A stretch of 64,000 nt of DNA from Pseudomonas sp. GD03919 (GTDB lineage Bacteria > Pseudomonadota > Gammaproteobacteria > Pseudomonadales > Pseudomonadaceae), in contig NZ_CP104582.1 of the NCBI RefSeq assembly GCF_029814935.1, positions 2,976,001 through 3,040,000 of the forward strand, read 5' to 3'. The stretch's first letter is position 1, and every line of letters begins with the position of its first letter. Below the pieces are notes generated by a model, which searched no databases, was not told the origin of the DNA, and was given only the letters and a program-made list of their open reading frames with translations. A program made the translations under genes and the position numbers. Shown here one piece after another: positions 18,587 through 27,569 of the stretch.

Positions 18587-20023
18587 ATGATCCAGCGGTT
18601 TCGCCAACTGGCGCTATGCGCCCTGCTTCTGCCTCTCGCCCTGTCCAGCCATGCCGCCGGCACCACGCTGCCGGCCAAGGTCGAGCAGGCCCTGAAGGCC
18701 AACAAGATTTCCAGCAACGCGCTGTCGGTGGTGACCGTCCCACTGAACGGCCAGAGCGGTGGCCTGCAGTTCAATGCCGATGTCTCGGTCAACCCGGCCT
18801 CCACCATGAAACTGGTGACCACCTTTGCGGCCCTGGAACTGCTTGGCCCCAACTATCAGTGGAAGACCGAGTTCTATGCCGACGGCCCACTGAAGGATGG
18901 CGTGCTGCATGGCAACCTCTACCTCAGGGGAGGTGGCGACCCGAAACTGAACATGGAAAGACTCTGGCTGCTGCTGCGCGATTTGCGCATCAACGGCGTG
19001 CGTCAGGTACAGGGTGACCTGGTGCTCGATCGCAGCTTCTTCGTCGCCCCGCAATTGCCGGCCTTCAACGACGACGGTGGCGACGCCAACAAACCCTTCC
19101 TGGTCAAGCCCGACTCCCTGCTGGTCAACCTCAAGGCGCAGCGCTTCATCACCCGCGCCGAAGGCGGCAAGGTGCAAATTGCCATGGATCCGCCCATCGC
19201 CGCCGTGCGCATCGACAATCAGGTGCGCCTGCTCAAGGCAGGCAAATGCCCGGCCTGGCCGGACATCCGCTACAACGCGGTGGACCAGTACGACGGCACC
19301 ACCCTGATCGTCAGCGGCCAACTGGCCGAAGGCTGCAGCGCGCAAACCTACCTGTCGCTGCTCGACCACCCCAGCTATGCCGCCGGAGCGGTACGCGGCA
19401 TCTGGCAGGAGCTGGGCGGCAAGATTCTCGGCCTGGACCGCCAGGGCTCCGTACCGGAAAATGCCCGCATGCTGGTACGCGCCTTCTCCCCCGATTTGGT
19501 GGAGATCGTCCGCGACATCAACAAGTACAGCAACAACACCATGGCCCGGCAGTTGTTTCTCAGCATTGGCGCGCAGTTCCGTACTGAAGCCGATCAGGAC
19601 GATGCCATGGCCGCGCAGCGGGTGATCCGCAACTGGCTGGCGCGCAAGGGCATCACCGCGCCGCATCTGGTCATGGAGAATGGCTCCGGACTGTCACGCG
19701 CCGAACGCATCAGCGCACGCGAAATGGCGCTGATCCTCCAGGCGGCCTGGCGCAGCCCTTATGCCGCCGAATTCCGCAGCTCGATGCCGCTGGTGGCAAT
19801 GGACGGCACCATGCGCCGCCGCCTGCAGCGCACCCCGCTGGTGGGTGAAGCGCATATCAAGACCGGCACCCTGAACAACGTGCGCGCCATCGCAGGCTAC
19901 AGCCGCGACAGCAACGGCCAGGACTGGGCTGTGGTAGCCATCCTCAACGACCCGAAACCCTGGGGCGCCACCTCGATCCTCGATCAGGTGCTGCTGTACA
20001 CCTACAACCAGCCCAAGCGCTGA
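18587..20023 (+). CDS. dacB: D-Ala-D-Ala carboxypeptidase/endopeptidase, PBP4 class
   Basis: A 478-aa periplasmic penicillin-binding protein (class C, S13 family) that trims pentapeptides and cuts peptide cross-links in peptidoglycan; in P. aeruginosa its loss raises AmpC beta-lactamase. A signal peptide ends near SSHAAG. The three active-site motifs are present in order: SxxK in PASTMK (about residues 70-75), SxN in KYSNNTMARQ (near 312) and KTG in HIKTGTLNNV (near 425). The large insert between the first two motifs is typical of the class. Confidence 0.95.
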   Translation: MIQRFRQLALCALLLPLALSSHAAGTTLPAKVEQALKANKISSNALSVVTVPLNGQSGGLQFNADVSVNPASTMKLVTTFAALELLGPNYQWKTEFYADGPLKDGVLHGNLYLRGGGDPKLNMERLWLLLRDLRINGVRQVQGDLVLDRSFFVAPQLPAFNDDGGDANKPFLVKPDSLLVNLKAQRFITRAEGGKVQIAMDPPIAAVRIDNQVRLLKAGKCPAWPDIRYNAVDQYDGTTLIVSGQLAEGCSAQTYLSLLDHPSYAAGAVRGIWQELGGKILGLDRQGSVPENARMLVRAFSPDLVEIVRDINKYSNNTMARQLFLSIGAQFRTEADQDDAMAAQRVIRNWLARKGITAPHLVMENGSGLSRAERISAREMALILQAAWRSPYAAEFRSSMPLVAMDGTMRRRLQRTPLVGEAHIKTGTLNNVRAIAGYSRDSNGQDWAVVAILNDPKPWGATSILDQVLLYTYNQPKR

Positions 20024-20044
20024 AATAACCGTAGCCCGTCAGAT

Positions 20045-20083
20045 GCAATCCGGGGGCTCCTTTGGATCCAAGCCCCGGATTGC
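20045..20083. terminator. Stem-loop between dacB and rlmKL
   Basis: GCAATCCGGGG at 20045-20055 and CCCCGGATTGC at 20073-20083 are perfectly complementary, with AGC/GCT extending the stem. It sits between convergent genes and resembles the intergenic palindromes common in Pseudomonas. There is no long T-run, so termination is probable but not certain. Confidence 0.55.
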
Positions 20084-20106
20084 CTGCAGACCGCAGGCGC
20101 GACAAC

Positions 20107-22287
20107 CTACCGCGCCGTGAAACGCCAGGCGCGGTGGATCTTCGGATTACGCGCGAAGTCCGGGTCCAGGGTCTGCGCGGTGATATCCTCGACCTGATAA
20201 CGCGCCACCAGACTCTCGTCGAGCTGGAACTTGCGGAAGTTGTTGGAGAAGTACAACACGCCGCCACGGGCCAGACGCGCCATGGCCAGGTCGAGCAACT
20301 CGACGTGATCGCGTTGCACATCAAACACGCCTTCCATGCGCTTGGAGTTGGAGAAGGTTGGCGGGTCGATGAAAATAAGGTCGTACTCCCCGCGATCCTC
20401 GCCCAGCCAGGCCATCACATCGCCCTGCTCCAGGCGATGCTTGTCGGAAAAGCCGTTGAGCGCCAGGTTACGCCGCGCCCAGTCCAGATAGGTTTTCGAC
20501 AGGTCGACGCTGGTGGTACTGCGCGCGCCGCCCTTGGCCGCATGCACAGTGGCCGTGGCGGTGTAGCAGAACAGGTTGAGGAAACGCTTGCCGGCCGCCT
20601 CGCGCTGCAGGCGCAGGCGCAGCGGGCGATGATCGAGGAACAGCCCGGTATCCAGATAATCGGTAAGGTTGACCAGCAGCTTGACCCCGCCTTCATTCAC
20701 CTCCATGAACTCGCCCTGCGCCGCCTGGCGCTGATACTGCTTGGTACCGGTCTGACGCTCGCGGCGTTTGATCACCACACGATTCTGGGCCACGCCCAGC
20801 GCCTGCGGGATCGCCGCCAAGGCGTCGAGCAGCCGCGCCTGGGCCTTGTCCGGGTCGACCGAACGTGGCGCGGCATATTCCTGTACGTGCACCCAGTCGC
20901 GGTACAGATCGACCGCCACGGCATACTCGGGCATATCGGCATCGTACAGGCGGTAGCACTCGACACCTTCGCGGCGCGCCCACTTGCCCAGTTGCTTGAG
21001 ATTCTTCTGCAGGCGGTTGGCGAACATCTGCCCGCCTTCGGACAGGCGCGCCTGTTGCGGCGCCTCGTTAGCTGGCTGCTGATCATCTTCGCGCGCACGC
21101 CGTTCGGCGGTGACGAACTGCTCGACCTGCACCTTGATCAGCAACAACTTGCACGGCAGTGCGCCGTTCCAGAACGAATACTGCTTGTGACTGCGCAGGC
21201 CCATGCGCTTGCCCAACTCCGGCGCACCGGTGAACACCGCTGCCTCCCAGCCCAGGCAGGCCTGACGCAGGCGCTCGCCGAGGTTCTGGTAGAGGTACAG
21301 CAAGCTGGCTTCGTCGCCCAGGCGCTCGCCGTAGGGCGGATTGCTGATCACCAGACCTTTCTGATTCTGATCCGGGCGCGGCTCGAAACTGCCCAGTTCA
21401 CCCTGATAGATCTTCACCCAGTCGGACAATCCGGCGCGCTCGACGTTGTTGCGCCCTGGCTGGATCAGACGCGGGTCGGCTTCATAACCACGAATCCACA
21501 GCGGTGGTTTGGCCAGGCCGGCCGCAGCGCGTGCTTCGGCCTCGGCATGCAGTTTTTTCCAGATGGCCGGCACATGGCCGAGCCAGTTGGAAAAACCCCA
21601 ACGCTCACGCCTGAGATTGGGGGCGATATCGGCAGCCATCAGCGCCGCCTCCACCAGGAAAGTACCCACACCGCACATCGGATCGGCCAATGCACCGCCC
21701 TCGGCAGCGATACGCGGCCAACCGGCGCGAATCAGGATCGCGGCCGCCAAGTTTTCCTTCAGCGGCGCAGCCCCCTGCTGCAGGCGATAACCGCGCTGGT
21801 GCAGGCTGTGCCCGGAAAGATCGAGGGAAAGCACCGCCTCACCACGATCCAGACGCAAATGCACGCGCAGGTCCGGGTTGAGCTTGTCGATACTGGGCCG
21901 CTCACCACCGGCCGTACGCAGCCGGTCGACGATCGCATCCTTGACCTTGAGTGCACCGAAGTGGGTGTTATCGATACCCGAGCCGTTGCCGCTGAACTCC
22001 ACCGCCAGACTGCCGGCCGGCTGCAGATGGTCACGCCAGTCCACTGCCTGCACGCCGTCGTACAGCTCATCGGCGTTGTTCATGGCAAAGCGCGACAGCA
22101 CCAGCAGCACCCGGTTGGCCAGGCGCGACCACAGGCACAGGCGATAGGCCACTTCGATCTCGGCATGGCCACGTACTGCAGCAGTCTGCTCGCGCACCTC
22201 CTCCAGGCCCAGCGCCTTGGCCTCTTCCAGCAACAGGCCTTCGAGCCCTTTGGGGCAGGTCAGTACGATTTCGTAACGTTCAGACAT
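20107..22287 (-). CDS. rlmKL: Bifunctional 23S rRNA methyltransferase RlmK/RlmL
   Basis: A 726-aa two-enzyme protein: the N-terminal half (RlmL) makes m2G2445 and the C-terminal half (RlmK) makes m7G2069 in 23S rRNA. Order: THUMP-containing RNA-binding N-terminus (MSERYEIVLTCPKGLEGLL), first SAM domain with the SNPPYGERLGD motif near residue 310, then the second domain with FLNLFCYTATATVHAAKGGA and FIDPPTFSNSKRM. The ATG at 22287 is chosen because the upstream extension is not family-like. Confidence 0.94.
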   Translation of the reverse strand: MSERYEIVLTCPKGLEGLLLEEAKALGLEEVREQTAAVRGHAEIEVAYRLCLWSRLANRVLLVLSRFAMNNADELYDGVQAVDWRDHLQPAGSLAVEFSGNGSGIDNTHFGALKVKDAIVDRLRTAGGERPSIDKLNPDLRVHLRLDRGEAVLSLDLSGHSLHQRGYRLQQGAAPLKENLAAAILIRAGWPRIAAEGGALADPMCGVGTFLVEAALMAADIAPNLRRERWGFSNWLGHVPAIWKKLHAEAEARAAAGLAKPPLWIRGYEADPRLIQPGRNNVERAGLSDWVKIYQGELGSFEPRPDQNQKGLVISNPPYGERLGDEASLLYLYQNLGERLRQACLGWEAAVFTGAPELGKRMGLRSHKQYSFWNGALPCKLLLIKVQVEQFVTAERRAREDDQQPANEAPQQARLSEGGQMFANRLQKNLKQLGKWARREGVECYRLYDADMPEYAVAVDLYRDWVHVQEYAAPRSVDPDKAQARLLDALAAIPQALGVAQNRVVIKRRERQTGTKQYQRQAAQGEFMEVNEGGVKLLVNLTDYLDTGLFLDHRPLRLRLQREAAGKRFLNLFCYTATATVHAAKGGARSTTSVDLSKTYLDWARRNLALNGFSDKHRLEQGDVMAWLGEDRGEYDLIFIDPPTFSNSKRMEGVFDVQRDHVELLDLAMARLARGGVLYFSNNFRKFQLDESLVARYQVEDITAQTLDPDFARNPKIHRAWRFTAR

Positions 22288-22705
22288 GGATGTTCCACTG
22301 CCTATGGCAATCAGGGAGGTACAGCGATGCACCTCGACTCAAAATAAGTGACAAAAGGTCACAGCGCGACCCTTCGTCGGAATATGTAAGCGCTCTTATT
22401 TGCACTCGCAAAGTAGCGGCATCGGGGCGCACAGCCAGCTATCACGGTGTTCGGCTGCAAGAAACTGGATGTATTTCCAGCCCCCTTATGGCTTCACCTG
22501 CATTTAGGTTACGCCCTTATGACAAATCGATCATTCACAGGCCTCGGTGCATTCGTTAGAACACTACCTAGCGCTTTCGCTGCAACGGCGAAGGCGCAGG
22601 AAGTTCGCCACGCCGGCAGCGGACTTTCGTTGGCAGATAGAACGTCTGCCCGGCCTTGCCACAAGGCCAACGGGACATAACAGTCAACAGTGAGGGCAAC
22701 ACCCT
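22288..22705. other. Intergenic region and probable rmf leader
   Basis: These 418 bases lie between the divergent rlmKL and rmf genes. A candidate promoter for rmf is TTCACA (22534-22539) and TAGAAC (22557-22562) spaced by 17, which would leave a leader of about 135 bases. No other gene or RNA is evident. Confidence 0.35.
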
Positions 22706-22921
22706 ATGAGAAGACTTAAGCGTGATCCGTTAGAAAGAGCTTTTTTGCGCGGCTATCAGTACGGCATCAATGGTAAATCCCGCGAACTCTGCCCCTTTAC
22801 ACTACCTTCGGTTCGTCAGGCCTGGCTCAATGGCTGGCGTGAGGGCCGTGGTGACAACTGGGATGGGCTGACCGGCACGGCCGGTATTCATCGACTCAAC
22901 GAACTTCACGCTGTCGGCTGA
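22706..22921 (+). CDS. rmf: Ribosome modulation factor
   Basis: A 71-aa basic protein that helps convert 70S ribosomes to inactive 100S dimers in stationary phase. The N-terminus MRRLKRDPLERAFLRGYQYG and the region ELCPFTLPSVRQAWLNGWREGR are hallmarks. The C-terminal tail (TGTAGIHRLNELHAVG) is a little longer than in E. coli RMF, as in other pseudomonads. It is typically growth-phase and stringently controlled; an hpf-family gene is also in the window at 40304. Confidence 0.95.
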   Translation: MRRLKRDPLERAFLRGYQYGINGKSRELCPFTLPSVRQAWLNGWREGRGDNWDGLTGTAGIHRLNELHAVG

Positions 22922-22980
22922 TCAGGATCACACCCGACTTCACCATGCCGACCCCCTCCGGGCGGCGGGCGCAAGCCCAG

Positions 22981-23006
22981 GGGCTCCTTCGGGAGCCCTA
23001 TTCATT
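22981..23006. terminator. Terminator between rmf and pyrD
   Basis: GGGCTCC-TTCG-GGAGCCC at 22981-22998 is a perfect 7-bp stem with a UUCG tetraloop, followed by TATTCATTT on the plus strand. It ends rmf transcripts and may also serve the convergent pyrD. Confidence 0.85.
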
Positions 23007-23014
23007 TAAGCGGC

Positions 23015-24037
23015 TTATTTGCGCAGCGCGGCAATCGCATCCACCGCCTCGCGAATCAGCGCCGGCCCCTTGTAGATGAATCCCGAATAAATCTGCACCA
23101 GGCTCGCCCCGGCCGCGATCTTCTCTGCTGCATGCTTGCCCTCGGTAATACCGCCGACCGCGATGATCGGCAAACGGCCCGACAGCTCGCCAGCCAGCAC
23201 CTTGACGATATGCGTGCTCTTGTCACGTACCGGCGCACCCGACAGACCACCGGCCTCATCGCCATGAGCCAACCCCTCGACACCTTCGCGGCTGAGCGTG
23301 GTGTTGGTGGCGATCACCGCGTCCATATCCGCCCCCAGCAAGGCGGCAGCAACCAACGCGGTTTCTTCATCGCTCATGTCCGGGGCGATCTTGATCGCCA
23401 GCGGTACGCGCTTGCCGTGCGCCTGAGCCAGGTCTTCCTGACGGCGACGCAATGCCTCGAGCAGCTCCTTCAGCGAGTCACCGAACTGCAGGCTGCGCAG
23501 CCCAGGCGTATTGGGCGAGCTAACATTGACCGTGACATAGCTGGCATGGGCATACACCTTGTCCAGGCAGGTCAGGTAATCATCCACCGCCCGCTCGACC
23601 GGCGTATCGAAGTTCTTGCCGATATTGATCCCCAGTACGCCCTTGAACTTTGCCGCCTGAACGCGCGCCAGCAGATGATCGACCCCATGGTTGTTGAAAC
23701 CCATGCGATTGATCACCGCCTCAGCCTCCGGCAGGCGGAACAGACGCGGCTTGGGATTGCCGGGCTGCGGACGCGGGGTCACGGTGCCGATCTCGACGAA
23801 ACCGAAACCGAGCTGAGCGAAGCCGTCGATGGCATCACCGTTCTTGTCCAGTCCGGCAGCCAGACCAACCGGATTGGCGAACTGCAGCCCCATCACACTG
23901 ACCGGCAGGCTGGCCGGCGCCTTGGTCAGCAGACCATTGAGCCCCAGCCGGCCACCGGCACCGATCAGATCGATGGACAGCTCGTGAGAGGTTTCCGGGG
24001 ACAGTTTGAACAGCAGCTCGCGGGCCAGTGAGTACAT
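23015..24037 (-). CDS. pyrD: Dihydroorotate dehydrogenase (quinone), class 2
   Basis: A 340-aa membrane-associated FMN enzyme oxidising dihydroorotate to orotate with quinone as acceptor, the fourth step of pyrimidine synthesis. The N-terminal helices ([20 protein letters not shown]) mark class 2. Core motifs: [34 protein letters not shown], and the catalytic-loop stretch [15 protein letters not shown] with the class-2 Ser. The start at 24037 is fixed by the family N-terminus; the frame is open 55 codons further upstream. Confidence 0.95.
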   Translation of the reverse strand: MYSLARELLFKLSPETSHELSIDLIGAGGRLGLNGLLTKAPASLPVSVMGLQFANPVGLAAGLDKNGDAIDGFAQLGFGFVEIGTVTPRPQPGNPKPRLFRLPEAEAVINRMGFNNHGVDHLLARVQAAKFKGVLGINIGKNFDTPVERAVDDYLTCLDKVYAHASYVTVNVSSPNTPGLRSLQFGDSLKELLEALRRRQEDLAQAHGKRVPLAIKIAPDMSDEETALVAAALLGADMDAVIATNTTLSREGVEGLAHGDEAGGLSGAPVRDKSTHIVKVLAGELSGRLPIIAVGGITEGKHAAEKIAAGASLVQIYSGFIYKGPALIREAVDAIAALRK

Positions 24038-24125
24038 GGGCAGGCTTAGCTCGATAGATGGTGAAATTGGCAAGTCGGCGATTATAGCTGTGCAGGCACT
24101 GCTGGCGCGAGGCAAGCCGCCAGAA

Positions 24126-24347
24126 TCAGTCCAGAGGGCGTAAGCTGAGCAACTCACCGGAGTTGCTGAACTCCAGTACGAAGGAACCATAGATCCCGGC
24201 ATGAGTCAGATACGGCCGCAGATGATGGGCCGGTAAACTGACGCGACGCCCATCGCGGCTTTGCGCCATAATCCGGTTTGCAGCCCCGCGATAGACTGCC
24301 TGCAACCGTTCGGCCGATAACGCAATATCCAGCACCAAGCTGGGCAT
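24126..24347 (-). CDS. DUF2835 family small protein
   Basis: A 73-aa protein ([20 protein letters not shown] to LLSLRPLD) resembling the DUF2835 family: an N-terminal strand-helix, then [27 protein letters not shown]. No catalytic or binding motif is evident. The ATG at 24347 is preferred because the upstream 37 codons look like non-coding sequence. It is 88 bases upstream of pyrD in the same direction and divergent from the gene at 24492. Confidence 0.75.
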   Translation of the reverse strand: MPSLVLDIALSAERLQAVYRGAANRIMAQSRDGRRVSLPAHHLRPYLTHAGIYGSFVLEFSNSGELLSLRPLD

Positions 24348-24491
24348 GGAGGCACCCTCGCAAATGAGTGCGGCTATTTTGCCACAGCCCCTTACAGCAG
24401 CAGATGCATATCTGCCATGCCAAGCCGTATGGGCAATAGGCGTGCGTGTCTGCCACACTGCTGTGGATGCCTCTGGAATGATCTGTCGGCT

Positions 24492-25373
24492 ATGAGCCTG
24501 CCCGAATCCTCAACCTTGAGTGGCCGTCTGGCAGCCCTGGCGCAACGCCTGGGCCTGCTTGGCCGTGGTTCACGACAGATTTTCGCCAAGGCCAGTGCCT
24601 TGCGCCTGCCATTCAAGGCACTGCCTGCACCGGTCGCAAGCATTGGCTGGCATGAAGGCCCACAACTGCAGTTGCTGCTCAACCTGTCTCGTGGGGCACT
24701 CTCGGGGCCTGTACAGGAAGACAAGGCCCAGGCCCACCATGCGCTGACCCAGGTCGTGGAAGCACAAGCGCAGCACCTGCAGTCTTTCGATCTACGCCTG
24801 ATCGATGGTTTCGCCTGCCCCTGCCCGCCCCCCGGCTACGCAAGTTTCGAAGACTATGCAGCCAGCGAACACTGCAGGCACGTGCGCATCATCAGCTACA
24901 GGGATTTCGTCAGAACCATCGGCCAACCTTTGCCACGCTTTCTGGCCGGCGAGCCAATCGAACTGCGCCAGGCCAGTTGGCGAGGTGCGCGCGTTTTCTG
25001 GTCGGGAGAAACGCAAGGCGAAGCCTTCGCAGGCGCCATTGCCTATGCACGCAGACGCGAACTGGAAGTGCAGCTACCGGCCAATCTGCTGCGCTATCAA
25101 CTCAATGAAGCAGGCCTGAACAATCTGCAAAATCGCTACCACGTCCTGGCCATGCCGGAAGCAGCCTGGAGCGACCCTGGATTCATGGGGTTGCTGCTGG
25201 ACAACGGCATACCCTACGCGCGCCTGTCACTGCTGAAAAAAGCCGATACCCCGGAGTTTCTTCTGCTGCCTAAAGCTCACCCGCAAGCCACGGCCCTGGG
25301 CGAAGGCCTGCGCCTGGCGGGCGCACCGGATGTCCCCGACCACCTACGCCAACTTACGGTTCAGCCTGCCTGA
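24492..25373 (+). CDS. DUF6685-like conserved hypothetical protein
   Basis: A 293-aa soluble protein starting MSLPESSTLSGRLAALAQRL. Features seen: a basic helical N-terminus, a Cys/Pro cluster FACPCPPPGYASFEDYAASEHC (stretch near residues 107-130), and the segment ARVFWSGETQGEAFAGAIAYARRRELEV. It has no signal peptide or membrane helix. I believe it belongs to a Pseudomonas-centred family of unknown function (DUF6685), recalled and not checked. The Shine-Dalgarno is weak. It is convergent with recX. Confidence 0.65.
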   Translation: MSLPESSTLSGRLAALAQRLGLLGRGSRQIFAKASALRLPFKALPAPVASIGWHEGPQLQLLLNLSRGALSGPVQEDKAQAHHALTQVVEAQAQHLQSFDLRLIDGFACPCPPPGYASFEDYAASEHCRHVRIISYRDFVRTIGQPLPRFLAGEPIELRQASWRGARVFWSGETQGEAFAGAIAYARRRELEVQLPANLLRYQLNEAGLNNLQNRYHVLAMPEAAWSDPGFMGLLLDNGIPYARLSLLKKADTPEFLLLPKAHPQATALGEGLRLAGAPDVPDHLRQLTVQPA

Positions 25374-25386
25374 GCCGACTTCCGCG

Positions 25387-25848
25387 CTATTCATCGCAAC
25401 CGCGTAACAGACGCCCAATCATCTCCAACGAATAACCCCGGTACGCCAGAAACCGGCCCTGCTGGGCCCGCTCGCGGGCATCGACGGGCAGTCGGCCAGC
25501 AAACTTGCGTTGCCAGGTTTCACGCAATTGCTCGAACCAGTCGATACCACTGTCACGCAAAGCCTGATCGATATCGCCACGCGCCAGCCCGCGTTGATCC
25601 AGCTCTTCACGGATACGCTGCGGCCCGTAACCGGCGCGCGCCTTGTAGGCAACGAAACTTTCCAGATAGCGCGCCTCGGACAGCAAGCCCTCTTCTGCAA
25701 GCCGCTGCAAAGCAGCCTCGATAAGCTCCTCGGGAGCGCCGCGCTTGCGCAGCTTGCGCATCAACTCGACACGCCCATGTTCACGTCGCGCCAGCAGATC
25801 CATGGCCGCTCGCCGAACGGCGAGCGGGTTATCCAGTACAACGCTCAT
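25387..25848 (-). CDS. recX: RecA regulator RecX
   Basis: A 153-aa all-helical protein that binds RecA filaments and limits recombination and SOS activity. It has the tandem three-helix repeats expected ([37 protein letters not shown] repeat, [15 protein letters not shown]). It lies 11 bases after recA on the same strand and so is probably co-induced with it by SOS. Confidence 0.93.
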   Translation of the reverse strand: MSVVLDNPLAVRRAAMDLLARREHGRVELMRKLRKRGAPEELIEAALQRLAEEGLLSEARYLESFVAYKARAGYGPQRIREELDQRGLARGDIDQALRDSGIDWFEQLRETWQRKFAGRLPVDARERAQQGRFLAYRGYSLEMIGRLLRGCDE

Positions 25849-25859
25849 GCGCTGATAAC

Positions 25860-26903
25860 TTAGAAGTCGACTTCTGCGTCAGCCAGATCGTCAGCGGCAG
25901 CCTTTGCTGGTGCATTGCTGACCAGCAGTTTCTGACGAATCTGGTCTTCGATTTCACGGGCCACTGCCGGATTGTCTTCCAGGAACTTGGCAGCATTGGC
26001 CTTGCCCTGACCGATCTTGTTGCCCTGGTAGCTGTACCAGGCGCCGGATTTCTCGACCAGCCCCTGCTGCACGCCCAGGTCGATGATCTCACCGTTACGG
26101 TAGATACCCTTGCCGTAGAGGATCTGGAACTCGGCCTGACGGAAAGGCGGCGCCACCTTGTTCTTGACGATCTTCACACGGGTTTCGCTACCGACCACTT
26201 CCTCGCCTTCCTTGACCGCGCCGGTGCGGCGGATATCCAGACGAACCGAGGAGTAGAACTTCAGCGCGTTACCACCGGTGGTGGTTTCCGGGCTGCCGAA
26301 CATCACGCCGATCTTCATGCGAATCTGGTTGATGAAGATCACCAGGCAGTTGGCGTTCTTGATGTTACCGGTGATCTTGCGCAGCGCCTGACTCATGAGA
26401 CGCGCCTGGAGACCGACGTGCATGTCACCCATCTCACCTTCGATTTCCGCCTTGGGCACCAGAGCCGCCACGGAGTCGACGATGATTACGTCGATGGCAT
26501 TGGAGCGCACCAGCATGTCGGTGATTTCCAGCGCCTGCTCGCCGGTATCCGGCTGCGACACCAGCAGGTCATCGACATTGACGCCAAGCTTGCCGGCGTA
26601 GTCGGGATCCAGCGCGTGCTCGGCGTCGACGAAGGCACAGGTAGCGCCATGCTTCTGCGCCTCGGCGATCACCGACAGGGTCAGGGTCGTCTTGCCGGAG
26701 GATTCCGGGCCGTAGATTTCCACGATCCGGCCTTTCGGCAAACCGCCGATACCAAGGGCGATGTCCAAACCCAGCGAACCCGTGGAGATGGCCGGAATGG
26801 CCTGACGCTCATGGTCGCCCATGCGCATCACCGCACCCTTGCCAAACTGCTTCTCGATCTGGCCCAGGGCAGCCGCCAAGGCGCGCTTCTTGTTCTCGTC
26901 CAT
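25860..26903 (-). CDS. recA: Recombinase RecA
   Basis: A 347-aa ATP-dependent strand-exchange protein and co-protease for LexA. The P-loop is GPESSGKT at residues 65-72, with the Walker B region [19 protein letters not shown] and DNA loops [20 protein letters not shown]. The acidic C-terminus [10 protein letters not shown] is present. The start is ATG 26903 with GAGGA five bases upstream; an in-frame codon four residues earlier is not family-like. A LexA site lies 45 bases upstream. Confidence 0.98.
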   Translation of the reverse strand: MDENKKRALAAALGQIEKQFGKGAVMRMGDHERQAIPAISTGSLGLDIALGIGGLPKGRIVEIYGPESSGKTTLTLSVIAEAQKHGATCAFVDAEHALDPDYAGKLGVNVDDLLVSQPDTGEQALEITDMLVRSNAIDVIIVDSVAALVPKAEIEGEMGDMHVGLQARLMSQALRKITGNIKNANCLVIFINQIRMKIGVMFGSPETTTGGNALKFYSSVRLDIRRTGAVKEGEEVVGSETRVKIVKNKVAPPFRQAEFQILYGKGIYRNGEIIDLGVQQGLVEKSGAWYSYQGNKIGQGKANAAKFLEDNPAVAREIEDQIRQKLLVSNAPAKAAADDLADAEVDF

Positions 26904-26947
26904 TACCATCCTCACGTATTAACAAGGGCCTCACGGGCCGCCAACAA

Positions 26948-26963
26948 CTGTATAAGTAGCCAG
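26948..26963. promoter_or_regulatory. LexA (SOS) box of recA
   Basis: CTGTATAAGTAGCCAG keeps the CTG-N10-CAG core of the gammaproteobacterial LexA operator and lies 45-60 bases before the recA start. One half-site is imperfect (CCAG for ACAG). It should couple recA-recX to the DNA-damage response. Confidence 0.85.
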
Positions 26964-26990
26964 TATTATTCCACAGGGCAAGTCGCCCGC

Positions 26991-27491
26991 CTACCCCGTA
27001 GACGGATTTTCCTCTGCAAGCAGGCGCGAAAGCCCTGCCAGAGCGGCCTCGACCGTTTGTCGGCGCACTTCATCCCGGTTCCCGGGAAACTGTCTGCGCA
27101 CACTGAACAGACGCTCGCCATCCCCCCAGGCCAGCCAGACGGTTCCGACCGGTTTTTCCTCGGAACCCCCACCGGGACCGGCCACACCACTGACGGCAAC
27201 TGCGTAGCGTGCACCGCTATGGGCCTGGGCACCACGCACCATGGCCTCTACCACTTCACGACTGACGGCCCCAACACTGGCGAACAATTCGGCCGGCACC
27301 TCCAGTTGCCTGGTTTTCTGTGCATTGGAGTAAGTGACGTAACCGGCTTCGAACCAGGCCGAACTGCCGGCAATCCGCGTAATCGCCTCGGCGATGCCTC
27401 CGCCGGTACAGGACTCGGCCGTGGTGACCTGGGCACCGACATTCTGCAATTGCCGGCCGAGCTGCGCGGCCAGTTGGCTGATGCAATCCAT
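26991..27491 (-). CDS. CinA C-terminal family nicotinamide-nucleotide amidase (PncC)
   Basis: A 166-aa stand-alone CinA C-terminal domain, which deamidates NMN to NaMN in NAD recycling. Diagnostic stretches: [15 protein letters not shown] (residues 24-38), [11 protein letters not shown] and [21 protein letters not shown]. The N-terminal MocF-like half of full CinA is absent, as in E. coli PncC. It precedes recA on the same strand, a common neighbour pair, but the LexA box between them suggests recA has its own promoter. Confidence 0.9.
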   Translation of the reverse strand: MDCISQLAAQLGRQLQNVGAQVTTAESCTGGGIAEAITRIAGSSAWFEAGYVTYSNAQKTRQLEVPAELFASVGAVSREVVEAMVRGAQAHSGARYAVAVSGVAGPGGGSEEKPVGTVWLAWGDGERLFSVRRQFPGNRDEVRRQTVEAALAGLSRLLAEENPSTG

Positions 27492-27569
27492 ATCTTCTCC
27501 GGGGTGAAACGAGTAAGCCCGATACCCTACACTAGGCGCTTTTGCGATTTAAACCGGACAGTCGAGACC

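Noticed and set aside
20062..22347. 761-aa open frame antisense to rlmKL
   Set aside because: Gln/His/Leu-rich shadow typical of the complementary strand of a GC-rich gene; rlmKL itself is a clear family match.
26418..27569. Long N-terminal extension of the mutS frame
   Set aside because: It runs antisense through recA and cinA; the MutS family N-terminus begins at 27570.
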